The notes under the pieces: generated by a model
What the model saw: the letters and a program-made list of their open reading frames with translations, nothing else
Told to the model about the DNA's origin: nothing
Database searches by the model: none
Translations under genes and position numbers: made by a program
Assembly (NCBI GenBank): GCA_002344215.1
Contig: DDSV01000032.1
Location: 128,458-192,457 of the forward strand
Length of the DNA stretch: 64,000 bases
DNA from: Akkermansiaceae bacterium UBA2381
GTDB taxonomy: Bacteria; Verrucomicrobiota; Verrucomicrobiia; Verrucomicrobiales; DEV007
Reading direction: 5' to 3'
Shown: piece by piece, positions 9,248 through 18,400 of the stretch
How positions within the stretch are numbered: the stretch's first letter is position 1
Layout of the letters: each line of letters begins with the position of its first letter

Positions 9248-9736
9248 TTATAACCTGTCCCTTCGAATTGCTGGCGACCGAGAGGGAGGAGAAAAGACCA
9301 TGAAAAGCGGAAGCGACTCACCCGCCCCCGATGATTGCCAGTGACGACTTGGTTCGCTGTTGGTTTCAGTTCTTTCGCTCGACCTGCGGAAAAAAATGTG
9401 AACTCCCTGCTTCTCCTGTGGTGTTGCTGAAACCTTTGAGATAAGGGCGTCGTCGATGAAAATTGTCACCTCGGAGTTTCCGTTCCATTTGGCGGTAACA
9501 GAACCCCGACCTTCGAGCTTAAGGAGGTTGCCAGGGATTTCGCGTAAGTCGTCCCCATCCTCTCGCAGCGAAATGTGCGTCCACCATGGAGCTGGATCAT
9601 TGGCTCCTTGAAGCTCCTCGGCAACAGCTATGATCCGCTGTCCATCAGGCGAAGCATGCGAAGCCAAACCAGTGATGCTCGAATCACAAGAAATCAAAAG
9701 GAGGCATCCTCCAATGATTGTTAGTTGGCGCATCAT
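9248..9736 (-). CDS. Small lipoprotein of unknown function
   Basis: This 162-residue protein starts with a short hydrophobic segment ending in LLLISC, a good lipobox with Cys at residue 17, so it should be a lipid-anchored envelope protein. The rest is polar with probable beta strands (SVTAKWNGNSEVTIFIDD) and a basic tail. No family is recognised; the central part resembles small lipoproteins that carry a single beta-sandwich. Its ATG overlaps the TGA of the PAP2 phosphatase gene as ATGA, so the two are translationally coupled and the lipoprotein may work with that phosphatase. A second ATG directly follows the first. Confidence 0.65.
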   Translation of the reverse strand: MMRQLTIIGGCLLLISCDSSITGLASHASPDGQRIIAVAEELQGANDPAPWWTHISLREDGDDLREIPGNLLKLEGRGSVTAKWNGNSEVTIFIDDALISKVSATPQEKQGVHIFFRRSSERTETNSEPSRHWQSSGAGESLPLFMVFSPPSRSPAIRRDRL

Positions 9737-10533
9737 ATTTTCAGCGAACGTCGAGGGATCTTCACGAATTTGGCCCGGTGCCGCCTCAGTGAGTGCGCCA
9801 CGAGCCAGCAGAGGAGGGCCCAGCACAGACCGATGGTCCAGCCGGCGAGCACATCGCTAGGGAAGTGCGCTCCGAGAATAACACGCGACACTCCGATGAG
9901 GGCGGCGAGGAAGGTGGCAAAACCGACGAGGTAAAATCGGATGAGGCGACTTTCCTGGGACTCTGCGGCGATGACCGCAAGGGTCATATAAATCATCGTC
10001 GACATCATGGCGTGACCGCTCGGAAAACTCAGCGGCGAGGACTCCCCGCTAAGGCGCAGAGTCCACTCGGGACGCGGGCGGGCGAAAAAATTTTTCATTT
10101 CGCTCATGATGAGGTATCCGCCGATGGCGACAACCCAGAGGAGGAGCAAGGGACCAAACTGGCGGCGCAGCAGTAAAAATCCGCTGAAGCCGAGGGTTAC
10201 CAGAGTGAGAACGGGACGTCCGCCGAGCGAAGTCAGATCCCGGACCGCATACTCCAACCCGGAGGGACCTCGCAGGCTCTCGGGCGACCCGGGCACGCGG
10301 AAAAACAGGAGAATGCGCTCGTCGTAGGCCAGGGGCGCTGCGCCCCGAACATCGTCCTGGATCTCGAGAAAGGTCCAGGCGGCGGCTCCCATCAGGAACA
10401 TTCCGCCCAGAAGGACCCATTCCCCGGTGATAAAGTCTTTGAGCCGGGTCTGCACCCTGGAAAGGAAGCGCGGGGTAACTGGGGAGACAAGGGGATTTGT
10501 TCGGTTCTTCGTTCCTGGTTGGGAGGGGACCAA
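9733..10533 (-). CDS. PAP2-superfamily membrane phosphatase
   Basis: A membrane protein of up to 266 residues with all three PAP2 signature parts: KNFFARPRP, then SFPSGHAMM, then SRVILGAHFPSDV, holding the catalytic His pair, Arg and Asp. Six hydrophobic segments fit the family. It should dephosphorylate a lipid phosphate (undecaprenyl diphosphate, phosphatidate or phosphatidylglycerophosphate) at the outer face of the inner membrane. The start is uncertain: the longest frame opens with TTG at 10533, exactly where the 7-bp tandem repeat ends, while a GTG at 10455 gives 240 residues and keeps the first helix. It is coupled to the lipoprotein gene downstream and divergent from leuB. Confidence 0.85.
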   Translation of the reverse strand: MVPSQPGTKNRTNPLVSPVTPRFLSRVQTRLKDFITGEWVLLGGMFLMGAAAWTFLEIQDDVRGAAPLAYDERILLFFRVPGSPESLRGPSGLEYAVRDLTSLGGRPVLTLVTLGFSGFLLLRRQFGPLLLLWVVAIGGYLIMSEMKNFFARPRPEWTLRLSGESSPLSFPSGHAMMSTMIYMTLAVIAAESQESRLIRFYLVGFATFLAALIGVSRVILGAHFPSDVLAGWTIGLCWALLCWLVAHSLRRHRAKFVKIPRRSLKI

Positions 10534-10607
10534 GGAGCTGGGAGCTGGGAGCTGGGAGCTGGGAGCTGGGAGCTGGGAGCTGGGAGCTGGGAGCTGGGAG
10601 CTGGGAG
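10534..10607. repeat. 7-bp tandem repeat (GGAGCTG), about 10.6 copies
   Basis: Ten perfect head-to-tail copies of GGAGCTG occupy 10534-10603, and GGAG follows before the pattern breaks. Because 7 is not a multiple of 3, any frame through it repeats every 21 bases. It lies in the gap between the divergent PAP2 and leuB genes and touches the first possible start codon of the PAP2 gene. Copy number of such arrays often changes by slippage. No other array of this unit was noticed in the window. Confidence 0.97.
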
Positions 10608-10610
10608 AAG

Positions 10611-10720
10611 ACCAAGACCAAGATTAAGATTAAGATTAAGATCAGCAGCGAAGAACGAAGAACAATCGGAGCGCAGCGAAGATGGACGGAGCGCAGCGAA
10701 GTCAACGAACGAAGAACATT
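10611..10720. repeat. Cluster of short direct repeats in the leuB leader
   Basis: Directly after the 7-bp array come two ACCAAG-like units, about three and a half copies of AAGATT (to about 10642), two copies of CGAAGAAC-type words, and two copies of CGGAGCGCAGCGAAG starting near 10667 and 10687, separated by ATGGA. The stretch is non-coding by every frame that I can support. It fills most of the remaining leader up to the leuB start at 10785. The last 60 bases before leuB are not repetitive and contain no clear promoter or Shine-Dalgarno site. Confidence 0.85.
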
Positions 10721-10784
10721 CCGCAACGCGGTAATCCCCACTTTCGGCTTGCGGCCTGAGCGATACGGTCTTTGGTCTCGCTCC

Positions 10785-11888
10785 ATGAGTGAAGTCTACA
10801 ATATTGCAGTGCTGCCCGGCGACGGGATCGGTCCCGAAGTCATGAACGAGGCCCGCAAGGTCCTCGCCCGCATTGCGGAAAAGCACGGGCTCACCTTCAA
10901 TTTGGTCGAAAAGCTGGTGGGCGGGGCGGCCCTCGATGATTGCGGACATCCGCTCCCCGAGGACACGATCAAGGCCTGTGAGGCGGCGGATGCGATTCTT
11001 TTCGGTTCGGTTGGCGGGCCCAAGTGGGAGACCCTGCCTCCTGATCTCCAGCCCGAGCGGGGAGCGCTCCTCCCGCTGCGCAAACATTTCGGTCTGTTCG
11101 CGAACCTGCGTCCGGCGGTCTGTTTCCCGGCCCTTACCCATGCGTCCCCCGTCAAAGAGGACCGCATTGCCGGAGGTTTTGACGTCCTCTGTGTCCGCGA
11201 ACTCACCGGTGGCCTCTACTTCGGCAAACCCAAGAGTATTGAGATGCGTGACGGCGAAGAGGTCGCGGTCGACACGATGGTCTACACCAAAAGCGAAATC
11301 GTGCGAATCGCCCGGGTCGCCTTCCTCGCGGCGCAGAAGCGCGGCGGACGGCTCACCTCGATCGACAAGGCGAACGTGCTGCAGAATGGCATCCTCTGGC
11401 GCCGGACGGTGGAGGAAGTGGCGAAGGAGTTTCCCGATGTCAAACTCAGCCACCTCTATGTCGACAACGCCGCGATGCAGCTCATCGCCCGGCCAAAGGA
11501 CTTTGACGTGGTTCTCGCCGAGAACCTTTTCGGCGACATTCTCAGTGACGAGATGGCCATGATCGCCGGCTCCCTCGGCATGCTCGCGAGCGCCAGCCTC
11601 GGCCAGAGCAAAGGGGACGGGCTCTACTTCGGTCTCTTCGAACCGAGCGGAGGCACCGCTCCGGACATCGCCGGAAAAGGCATCGCCAATCCGATCGCCC
11701 AGATCCTCTCCACCGCGATGATGCTGCGTTTTTCCTTCGGAGAGAACGCCTCCGCCGATGCCATCGAGGCGGCCGTCAAGGCGGTCATCAACGACGGTTA
11801 CCGCACTGGCGACATTTACACCGGCAGCGAAGGTCAGAAAAAGGTGGGCACCGCCGAAATGGGCGACGCCATTGTCGCGAAGCTCTGA
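10785..11888 (+). CDS. leuB: 3-isopropylmalate dehydrogenase
   Basis: This 367-residue cytoplasmic enzyme oxidises and decarboxylates 3-isopropylmalate with NAD+ in leucine synthesis. It has VLPGDGIGPEV at the N-terminus, the substrate-binding arginines within LLPLRKHFGLFANLRPA and VRELTGGLYFG, the Tyr-Lys region of the active site (IDKANVLQ), and metal-binding aspartates in LFGDILSDE. The NAD-type site (GTAPDIAGKGIANP) is present. Length is standard. The start is at MSEVYNIAVL; the frame stays open upstream through the repeat-built leader, but that part is not conserved protein. leuA, leuC and leuD are not in the window. pyrF follows after 45 bases. Confidence 0.95.
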   Translation: MSEVYNIAVLPGDGIGPEVMNEARKVLARIAEKHGLTFNLVEKLVGGAALDDCGHPLPEDTIKACEAADAILFGSVGGPKWETLPPDLQPERGALLPLRKHFGLFANLRPAVCFPALTHASPVKEDRIAGGFDVLCVRELTGGLYFGKPKSIEMRDGEEVAVDTMVYTKSEIVRIARVAFLAAQKRGGRLTSIDKANVLQNGILWRRTVEEVAKEFPDVKLSHLYVDNAAMQLIARPKDFDVVLAENLFGDILSDEMAMIAGSLGMLASASLGQSKGDGLYFGLFEPSGGTAPDIAGKGIANPIAQILSTAMMLRFSFGENASADAIEAAVKAVINDGYRTGDIYTGSEGQKKVGTAEMGDAIVAKL

Positions 11889-11933
11889 TCCGACCCTCTT
11901 GAGAGTCCTGCCTGACCCTGTCTGCTCCTAACA

Positions 11934-12716
11934 ATGACCTACGCTGAAACGCTTCAAGAGAGGATCGTGAAGACCGGAAGCGCCCTCTGTGTCGGGATCG
12001 ATCCGCGCCTCGATCTACACGATTCTCCCGCGGCGATTCAGGCCTTTTGTGAGCAGGTCATTGAGGAAACGGCGGAGTATGCCGCCGCCTTCAAGCCGAA
12101 CATCGCCTACTTTGAGGCGCTCGGGGTCACCGGGTATCAGATGATCGAGGCCCTCATCGGACGGATGAAAGCGACGGGGGTGCCGGTGATCCTCGATGCG
12201 AAACGGGGCGACATCGGGACGACGCAGGAGCATTATGCGACGGGCTATTTCAAGCTCTGGGACGTCGACGCGGTCACTCTCAGCCCATACATGGGCTTTG
12301 ATTCCGTAGAGCCCTTTCTCCAATATCCCGGCAAAGGGGTCTACCTCCTCGGGGTGACTTCGAACCCGGGCGCGGTTGACCTTGAGCTCCATGAACTTGC
12401 CAACGGGCGCCGCGTCTTTGAACTGGTTGGCGACATGACCGCCCGGGCGGGAGCGACTCCGGCAGGGGAGGGGAGCATCGGGCTCGTCCTTGGTCTCACC
12501 AATGTTTCCGCTGACGTGCTGGCGCGCATGCCGGACGTTCCCCTTCTCATTCCCGGCCTCGGAGCCCAGGGGGGAGATCTGGAGACCCTCCGCGGAGCCA
12601 GGCGACTCGCTCCTTCGGTCATTAACGTCTCACGGGGAATCCTTTACGCCGACGAGCACCTTTCTTTTTCCGAAAAAGCCAAAGACTATGCGAACCGAAT
12701 TGCCAGCCTCTCCTGA
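11934..12716 (+). CDS. pyrF: Orotidine 5'-phosphate decarboxylase (type 2)
   Basis: A 260-residue cytoplasmic enzyme that converts orotidine monophosphate to UMP, the last step of pyrimidine synthesis. It carries LCVGIDPRLD near residue 20, the FKPNIAYFE segment, and the active-site stretch VILDAKRGDIGTT with the Asp-Lys-Asp catalytic set. The phosphate-binding end LIPGLGAQGGD is near residue 205. The spacing fits the longer PyrF subfamily 2 found in actinobacteria and several other phyla rather than the E. coli type. Its 3' end overlaps the pyrE start by 29 bases, so the two enzymes of UMP synthesis are coupled. Confidence 0.95.
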   Translation: MTYAETLQERIVKTGSALCVGIDPRLDLHDSPAAIQAFCEQVIEETAEYAAAFKPNIAYFEALGVTGYQMIEALIGRMKATGVPVILDAKRGDIGTTQEHYATGYFKLWDVDAVTLSPYMGFDSVEPFLQYPGKGVYLLGVTSNPGAVDLELHELANGRRVFELVGDMTARAGATPAGEGSIGLVLGLTNVSADVLARMPDVPLLIPGLGAQGGDLETLRGARRLAPSVINVSRGILYADEHLSFSEKAKDYANRIASLS

Positions 12717-13290
12717 AGAAACGATCGACCTCCTCAAGGAGTACGGGGCGGTCGAGCAGGGCCACTTTATTCTCGCGAGCGGGAAGCACTCCGCCTACTA
12801 CGTGAAAAAGGGCAAGCTCGTCCAGCATCCCTGGGAGTTGCAGCGCATGATCGAGCAGGTGGTCCCTGATCTTGAGGCACTTGGCAGGATCGATGTGGTT
12901 CTCAGCCCGGCGATGGGCGGAGTTCCGGTGGGCCAGCAGGTCGGCCTCGCCGTGCATGCCCGGACGATCTACGCCGAGCGGAATCCGGAAAGCAATCAGC
13001 TCGAACTCAAGCGCGGGTTCGAAATCAAGCCGGGCGAACGGCTCCTGCTCGTCGAGGATGTCATCACGACGGGAGGTACTTTGCTAGAGTTGACCGATTT
13101 TATTGAGTCGCAGGGCGGTGTGGTGGCCGGCGTCTTCGTCGTGGTGAACCGGTCAGGGAAAAGTACGGTGGGGGATTACCCGGTCGTCTCCTGCATGGAG
13201 ATTCAGTTCCCTGTCTATGAACCGGATGCGGTTCCGGAAAGCCTCCGGGCCCTTCCCGCGGTCCGTCCGGGGACGAAGCGGGTCGAGTAG
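12688..13290 (+). CDS. pyrE: Orotate phosphoribosyltransferase
   Basis: From the ATG inside the pyrF end this is a 200-residue protein joining orotate and PRPP to give OMP, the substrate of PyrF. It has GHFILASGKHSAYYVKKG at the N-terminus and the PRPP-binding motif LLVEDVITTGGTLLE near residue 118. The catalytic loop Lys-rich segment (ERNPESNQLELKRGFEI) precedes it. A longer frame from 12490 overlaps pyrF heavily and is not credible. The 29-base overlap with pyrF is larger than the usual 4-base coupling overlap. A 141-base gap separates it from exbB. Confidence 0.95.
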   Translation: MRTELPASPEETIDLLKEYGAVEQGHFILASGKHSAYYVKKGKLVQHPWELQRMIEQVVPDLEALGRIDVVLSPAMGGVPVGQQVGLAVHARTIYAERNPESNQLELKRGFEIKPGERLLLVEDVITTGGTLLELTDFIESQGGVVAGVFVVVNRSGKSTVGDYPVVSCMEIQFPVYEPDAVPESLRALPAVRPGTKRVE

Positions 13291-13431
13291 ACTCCTGTTT
13301 CCATCGTTGAATTTGCAGTCTTCCGTTTCCCCCGCGAGAAAGGTCGCAAAATATCTTTTTTTTCTTTACAGTTTTCGCGAAATACCGCAAGAACAGCCCC
13401 TGCCTATTCACCTAAGAAAAACCACCTACTG

Positions 13432-14277
13432 ATGTCCTCAAAAATGTCTTCCCTCCGAACCAAGAGAACTCTTCTCGCCGTCGGCGCTTTTATGCTTTTC
13501 TCACTGGTCGCTCCTGATCTCAGGGCTCAGGACGCGGCGGCCCCTGCTGCCCCTGCGGCGGCGGCTCCTGCTGGTGACGGCGAGGAAGTGAAAGAGCCAA
13601 CCACGCTTCTCGACATGATCATCGGGGGTGGAATCTTCATGATCCCCATCGGTGTTCTTTCCCTCTGGATGATCACTCTGGCCGTTTTCATGGCCCTTCA
13701 GCTTTCCAAGAAGAAGTACATCCCGGTCGCCTTGAAGGAGGAGATTCTTGGTTACATGTCAGAGGTCAAGGTTCGCAGCTCGATCGATGCGGCCGCTCAG
13801 GATTCCTCCTACCTCGGCCGAATGATCGTGAGCTCCTACCCGCTGGTGGATGCGACCGATACCGAGACCCTGGGCCGGAGCAAAGTCGAAGATGCGATGG
13901 CTGACTTCACGGTTCGGGAGAACCTTGGAACCATGGTCTTCATTGGATACTTCTCGGTTATTGCCCAGGGAGCGACGATGCTGGGTCTGTTTGGAACGGT
14001 GGCCGGTATGGTGCTCGCGTTCGATTCGATGGGTCTGAGCGGTGGTTCCGACCCGGGAGCCCTCGCGGCGAACATCTCACTGGCACTGATCACGACCGCC
14101 GGCGGTCTTGTCGTGGCTATTCCGAGTATCTTCCTCTTCTACTTCTACAAGAACCGCTTCAACCGCATGGTCAGTGATGCCCAACAGATTGCGATTGAGG
14201 GTCTTGAGGCGGCGATCGCCACCATCAATGCCGACCATATCCTTGCACGGGTGCCGGAGGGTATCGCTGAGGTTTAA
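13432..14277 (+). CDS. MotA/TolQ/ExbB proton channel protein
   Basis: A 281-residue inner-membrane protein of the ExbB/TolQ family, the stator that uses proton flow to drive a partner reaching into the periplasm. An N-terminal signal peptide (residues 1-33, ending near LRAQD) and an Ala/Pro linker precede the first core helix (IIGGGIFMIPIGVLSLWMIT), then a cytoplasmic domain and two further helices (QGATMLGLFGTVAGMV and ISLALITTAGGLVVAIP) with the conserved small and Thr residues that line the channel. The signal peptide type of ExbB is frequent in PVC bacteria. It begins the cluster with two exbD genes and two exported proteins. Confidence 0.92.
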   Translation: MSSKMSSLRTKRTLLAVGAFMLFSLVAPDLRAQDAAAPAAPAAAAPAGDGEEVKEPTTLLDMIIGGGIFMIPIGVLSLWMITLAVFMALQLSKKKYIPVALKEEILGYMSEVKVRSSIDAAAQDSSYLGRMIVSSYPLVDATDTETLGRSKVEDAMADFTVRENLGTMVFIGYFSVIAQGATMLGLFGTVAGMVLAFDSMGLSGGSDPGALAANISLALITTAGGLVVAIPSIFLFYFYKNRFNRMVSDAQQIAIEGLEAAIATINADHILARVPEGIAEV

Positions 14278-14327
14278 TCAATCGGTCTCCCCCTTTTCAG
14301 GAAACTTGTCCCCAAAATCCCCTTGTC

Positions 14328-14777
14328 ATGCCATCCGAAAAACTGAGGCAAGCCAGTGCTGATACGTCGGAGAATCTGGAGATGGACATGTCTCCGATGA
14401 TCGATCTCACCTTCCTGCTCCTCATTTTCTTCATGGTGAGCTCCCACCTCATTACCATTCAGATCGACAGGAGGGTGAGTCCTCCTACCGCGCTGAATTC
14501 CCAAGTGGCCAAGTTCGCTTCCGGGCGTGTTGTTGTAAACATTCTCGCGGACGGAACGGTGTGGGCTGAAGATCAGGTGGAACTCACCACGACTGAGGCG
14601 ATCACCGACTACGTGGAGCAAGGGCGTATTGCCAATGATGCGGCGGGAGAACAAACCCGTTTGAATCTCCGGGCTGACAAGGAGGTCGAAACCCGGAACA
14701 TCAAGAAAGTCGTTCAGGCAGCGGGAGAGGCCGGGGTGACTGAAGTCATTTTCGGCAGTTTGGCGGTGGAGAAGTAA
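14328..14777 (+). CDS. ExbD/TolR biopolymer transport protein, copy 1
   Basis: A 149-residue single-pass inner-membrane protein. The cytoplasmic N-terminus is followed by a helix beginning MSPMIDLTFLLLIFF, in which Asp26 is the family's essential protonatable residue. The periplasmic part (about residues 45-149) has the ExbD/TolR fold pattern ending in a glycine-rich strand (EAGVTEVIFGSL). It should pair inside an ExbB pentamer and transmit force. It follows exbB by 50 bases and precedes the second exbD by 19 bases. Sequence identity between the two ExbD copies is low outside the membrane helix, so they are likely non-redundant. Confidence 0.92.
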   Translation: MPSEKLRQASADTSENLEMDMSPMIDLTFLLLIFFMVSSHLITIQIDRRVSPPTALNSQVAKFASGRVVVNILADGTVWAEDQVELTTTEAITDYVEQGRIANDAAGEQTRLNLRADKEVETRNIKKVVQAAGEAGVTEVIFGSLAVEK

Positions 14778-14796
14778 TTTTTGTCTATAAACGACC

Positions 14797-15249
14797 ATGG
14801 CTCGCAAAGAAGCTCCTCAAGATCCGGATCCGGTATTGGACATGTCTCCAATGATCGATCTCAGTTTCCTGTTGCTCATCTATTTCCTAGTCACTTCCAC
14901 GCTCGAACCGAAAGAGGCCGATCTGGGAATGACCATGCCGACCACCCAATCGGGGAGTTCGGCACAGGTGGAGATCGATCAGATGACGGTCGAGGTCAAT
15001 GCGGCGGGGCACATTGTTCTGAATGACGAGGTTCTCGATACCGATCCGTTGACCCGTGAGGTGCCCTTGTTGCTCGATCGTCTCAAAACCTATGCCGAGA
15101 GTGCCAAGCTCACGGACTCAAAGCCGATGGTCATTATTGCGGCCGATGATGCCGCGAAAGGTCAGCGATTTATCGATGTTTTGAACGCGCTTGCAGACAA
15201 AGCGGTCGGAATCAACAACGTAACGATTACCGGGTTCAAGGAGGAGTAA
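14797..15249 (+). CDS. ExbD/TolR biopolymer transport protein, copy 2
   Basis: A 150-residue partner of the first ExbD with the same plan: MSPMIDLSFLLLIYF near the N-terminus with Asp21 in the membrane helix, then a periplasmic domain ending VGINNVTITGFKEE. The periplasmic part differs strongly from copy 1. ExbD normally acts as a dimer, so two unlike copies beside one ExbB suggest a heterodimer, as proposed for several PVC and Bacteroidota clusters. The gene is followed by a long hairpin with a T-rich end, which may separate its transcript from the downstream TPR gene. Confidence 0.92.
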   Translation: MARKEAPQDPDPVLDMSPMIDLSFLLLIYFLVTSTLEPKEADLGMTMPTTQSGSSAQVEIDQMTVEVNAAGHIVLNDEVLDTDPLTREVPLLLDRLKTYAESAKLTDSKPMVIIAADDAAKGQRFIDVLNALADKAVGINNVTITGFKEE

Positions 15250-15294
15250 GCTCCGTTGATCCCGGGCCGGTTGAATGAAGCATGATTGAGAGGA

Positions 15295-15344
15295 AAACGG
15301 GGGAGCGGCGGAATGTTGATTCCGGGGTGCCGCCCGTTTCTTTT
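15295..15344 (+). terminator. Probable Rho-independent terminator between exbD2 and the TPR gene
   Basis: The arm beginning AAACGGG at 15295, with the inner GCGGC and GGAAT blocks, can pair with ATTCC, GCCGC and CCGTTT ending at 15339. The loop is GTTG, with one bulge of a few bases on each side. A run TTTT follows at 15341-15344, with a second T run (TTTTTT) about 10 bases later. It lies 46 bases after the exbD2 stop and about 115 bases before the TPR start. It could end the exbB-exbD-exbD transcript or only reduce read-through. Confidence 0.65.
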
Positions 15345-15459
15345 CCCCAGGTTTTTTCTGTCTTCGCCAGGTGCCGCCTCACCGCGGTAGCCTCAAAACA
15401 TCAAAGCCGTCCGGGTTAGTGATTCCGGGCGCAGAAGTTGAATGTGTAATTTTTCGATA

Positions 15460-18400
15460 ATGTCCACCCCCTCTTTTTCCAGGATGAGAATTGCTAGTTT
15501 CAAGATCCCCGCTTTCGCCGCCCTGTCGATGGCCGTTGCTTTTGGCTCACTGACCGAGTCATACAGTCAGGACGAGACCGTTGAGTCGCTCTACCAGAAG
15601 GCGGGCGAGTTTATTGCCGACGGCAAGAGCGCCGAAGCTTCGGCCACGTTTGAAAAAATCTTCGAAATGTCGAAGGGAATCCAGACCCTTTTTGAGGATT
15701 ATGGAGCCCAGGCGGGTGGGATGATGTTTGACTACGGAATGACGCTTCTTCCCCAGAAGAGGTGGGAAGAGGCCAAAAAGGCGTTTACCGAGAGTGTTAA
15801 TGCAGCCGAAACGGCCAAGGCGGTGGAGTCACCGGTGAATTCCACCAATTCACGGGAGAACATCGCCCGCTTCCAGTTGGGTTTCTGCGAAGCCCAATTG
15901 GGGAATCACGAGGAGGCGCTTCGTCTCTATGACGAATATCTGGCTAAAAATCCCGCACCCGAGGAGATGGCCCAGGTTCGGAACAGCTTTAAGCTGCGCT
16001 ACGGAGGCTCGCTCATGAAGCTGGGGCGCCTCGATGAGGGGATTGCCGCGATTCAGGAGCTTTTCGATAACAGGGAAGCCTGGAAAGTCAGTCCCCAATT
16101 CCTGATGCAGGGACTTCTCGAGCTTGGTCTCGTCTGGGTGGATCAGGCGAAAGCAGCCGGGGCTGACGATGCGGCACTTCAAAAGGTCTCCGAGACGGCC
16201 CATGCGTTCCTCGACAAGAACGGAGCCAACCTCAAGTTGAACCCGCTCGACCTCTTCCGCCTTGGAATGGTGGACAGTCTCCGCAAACTGGGTTCCGATT
16301 CAGTGAGGGCCGGGCTCTACTCCCTAGCGCTCCGTTATTTTGCCTACGTGCCTACAATCGAGGATGTCCGTCAGGATCTGAATCTCACCCTGGCCCGTCA
16401 ACCTGTCGGTTCGGAGATCCCGTCACAATTTCAGAATGTGATCAATCAGTTGGACGAGCGTGAGAAGGCGCCTTTCCATCCGGATGCCGATGCGCTCCGC
16501 CTCGTGGCTCTCTGTTATGAGCGACTGGGCAACCTGCACGGTCCCCGCGCCATCTATTGGCATCTGGCGGAACATTTTCCCAACGTTCCCAAGGAAGCCC
16601 GCGGAGAGATCCTCCACGAGGCGGCCCGCTTTTCCTCGATGGTGGGCGATTATTCCGCTGCCCAGTATTTTGGAGAGAAATTTGCGACCGAGATGCCGGA
16701 AGACAGTCCGCTTCGCAACAATGTCTCCACCTTCATGCTCCAGTCTCTTTTCACCTCTCGCGCCTATGAGGAGGTGATCCGGATTTCCACTTCGGTGAGA
16801 GAGCGATACCCGGTTGGTGATCCCCAGCGTGAGCTGGCGGATTCCCTCTATCCGCTCGCGCTCTACGCGAGACAACGGCACGAAGAGGCGGTGGCGCCGT
16901 TCGAGGAATATATCAAAGCCTACCCTTCCGGCGGCAATCGCGAGATCGTCTTTTATCACCGGGCGAGTAACTCGCTTATTCTCAGGAAAATGCGGGAATC
17001 GGCGGAGGCTTACGAAGACTTTCTTAAGGAGTTTCCCACCTCGGAGAAATTCCTCGACGGAGCCCTTGCTGATCTCGCGATCGCCCGGTTCAATCTGGGT
17101 GATTACCCGGCCGCCATTGCTTCGGTTGACCGTCTCGTCGAGTCACGCCCAGCTTCGATCCACATCGGTCGGACTCAAAATTTGAAGGGTGATGCTCTTC
17201 TCATTCAGTCGGGTGCCCTGGCGAAGGACAAAGAGAAGAAGGAGGAGGCGGCAGCCCTGCGGAAAGCGGGTCTCGCGGCCTACCTGACCGCCGCCGAGGG
17301 AGGGAAAGCGGCGATGGTCAGCGACCCGGGGCGGGTGGATTTCCACAAGGAATCGGTTGCCGAAGCCCTCTGGAAGTCAGCCGATGTGTATTTTGTGGAC
17401 GGGGATATCGAGAAGGGACTGGCCCAATATGATGCCTTCTTTCCCGACTATTCAGGCACCTTTTACGAACCTCAGATTTCTGTTTTCGCCCTTGAGCATC
17501 TTGAAGCAGCCGGACGGGGTGAAGAAAGTCTGGTCCAAGTCGAAAAAATGATCCTCTTCCTCGGCAGCAAGCCCTCGGAAAAGCAGGATATCACCCTGCT
17601 TCGTCAGGCGATCGGATCCTACGCTGAAGCGTCGGTCCGCATCCGGGGCCTTGAGAAAACGCTCGCCACCCTGGACGGGTTCCCCGGTCTCGATCCGGCC
17701 AATCAATCGCTCCTTACCTGGCTGAAGATCCAGAAGGTCATCGTCCTTCAGGAGTCCCGCAAAGGCATGGACAAGGAGTCGCCTGAATACGCGGCAGTGG
17801 AAACGAAGATCGCCGCGGTCTTTGAGGAACTTCGTCACTTTGAGAAGCGGAGCCTGTCGGAATTCGCCCTTCAGCAGATCGGTCTCTATTTTGCCGGAAC
17901 GGACAACCCGTTCAACGGTGTGCCTTATTTTGAGGAGTTGCTGGCCCGGACCAATCCCGAGGCGGATCCCTTCAAGGGAGCGGCTGAGATGGAGCTCGGG
18001 AAGATCGAGATGCGCGCGGCTGATCCAGGCAAGATCCAGTCGGCCCGGGAGAGATTCCGCCGTGTCATCGACAAGTACAAGGACAAAGCGCTCATTCCCG
18101 TGGCCTACATGAATCTGGCTGAGCTGCACATGAAGAACAAGGAGTGGAAGGATGCGTTGACCGCTCTTGATGCAATCAACAAAAACAAGGATTTCTTCGG
18201 CAAAGAACGTGAGAAGCGCGCCGAAGCAGCCTTCAAAATGGGAGTGGTGTTGGACGAGTTGAAACAACCGGGTGAGGCCAATCAGGCCTATCTCTCGGTG
18301 GTTTCGACCTATGCCGCTTTCCACGACTGGGTCACCCAGGCCTGGGAGCGCTATATTCCCAACAGTCTTGCGGACTTCGAGAAGATGCCCGTGGTCACGC

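Noticed and set aside
10534..10607. Short array considered as a CRISPR.
   Set aside because: Units are 7 bases with no spacers and no cas genes near.
10392..11453. Leftward frame of 353 codons crossing leuB and encoding repeated LPAPSSQ units.
   Set aside because: The repeats are only the 7-bp array read in one frame; the rest is antisense to leuB with no family match.
13300..13431. Promoter call before exbB (TTTACA and TATTCA-like boxes).
   Set aside because: The spacing between the best boxes is far from 17 bases, so I do not list a promoter.
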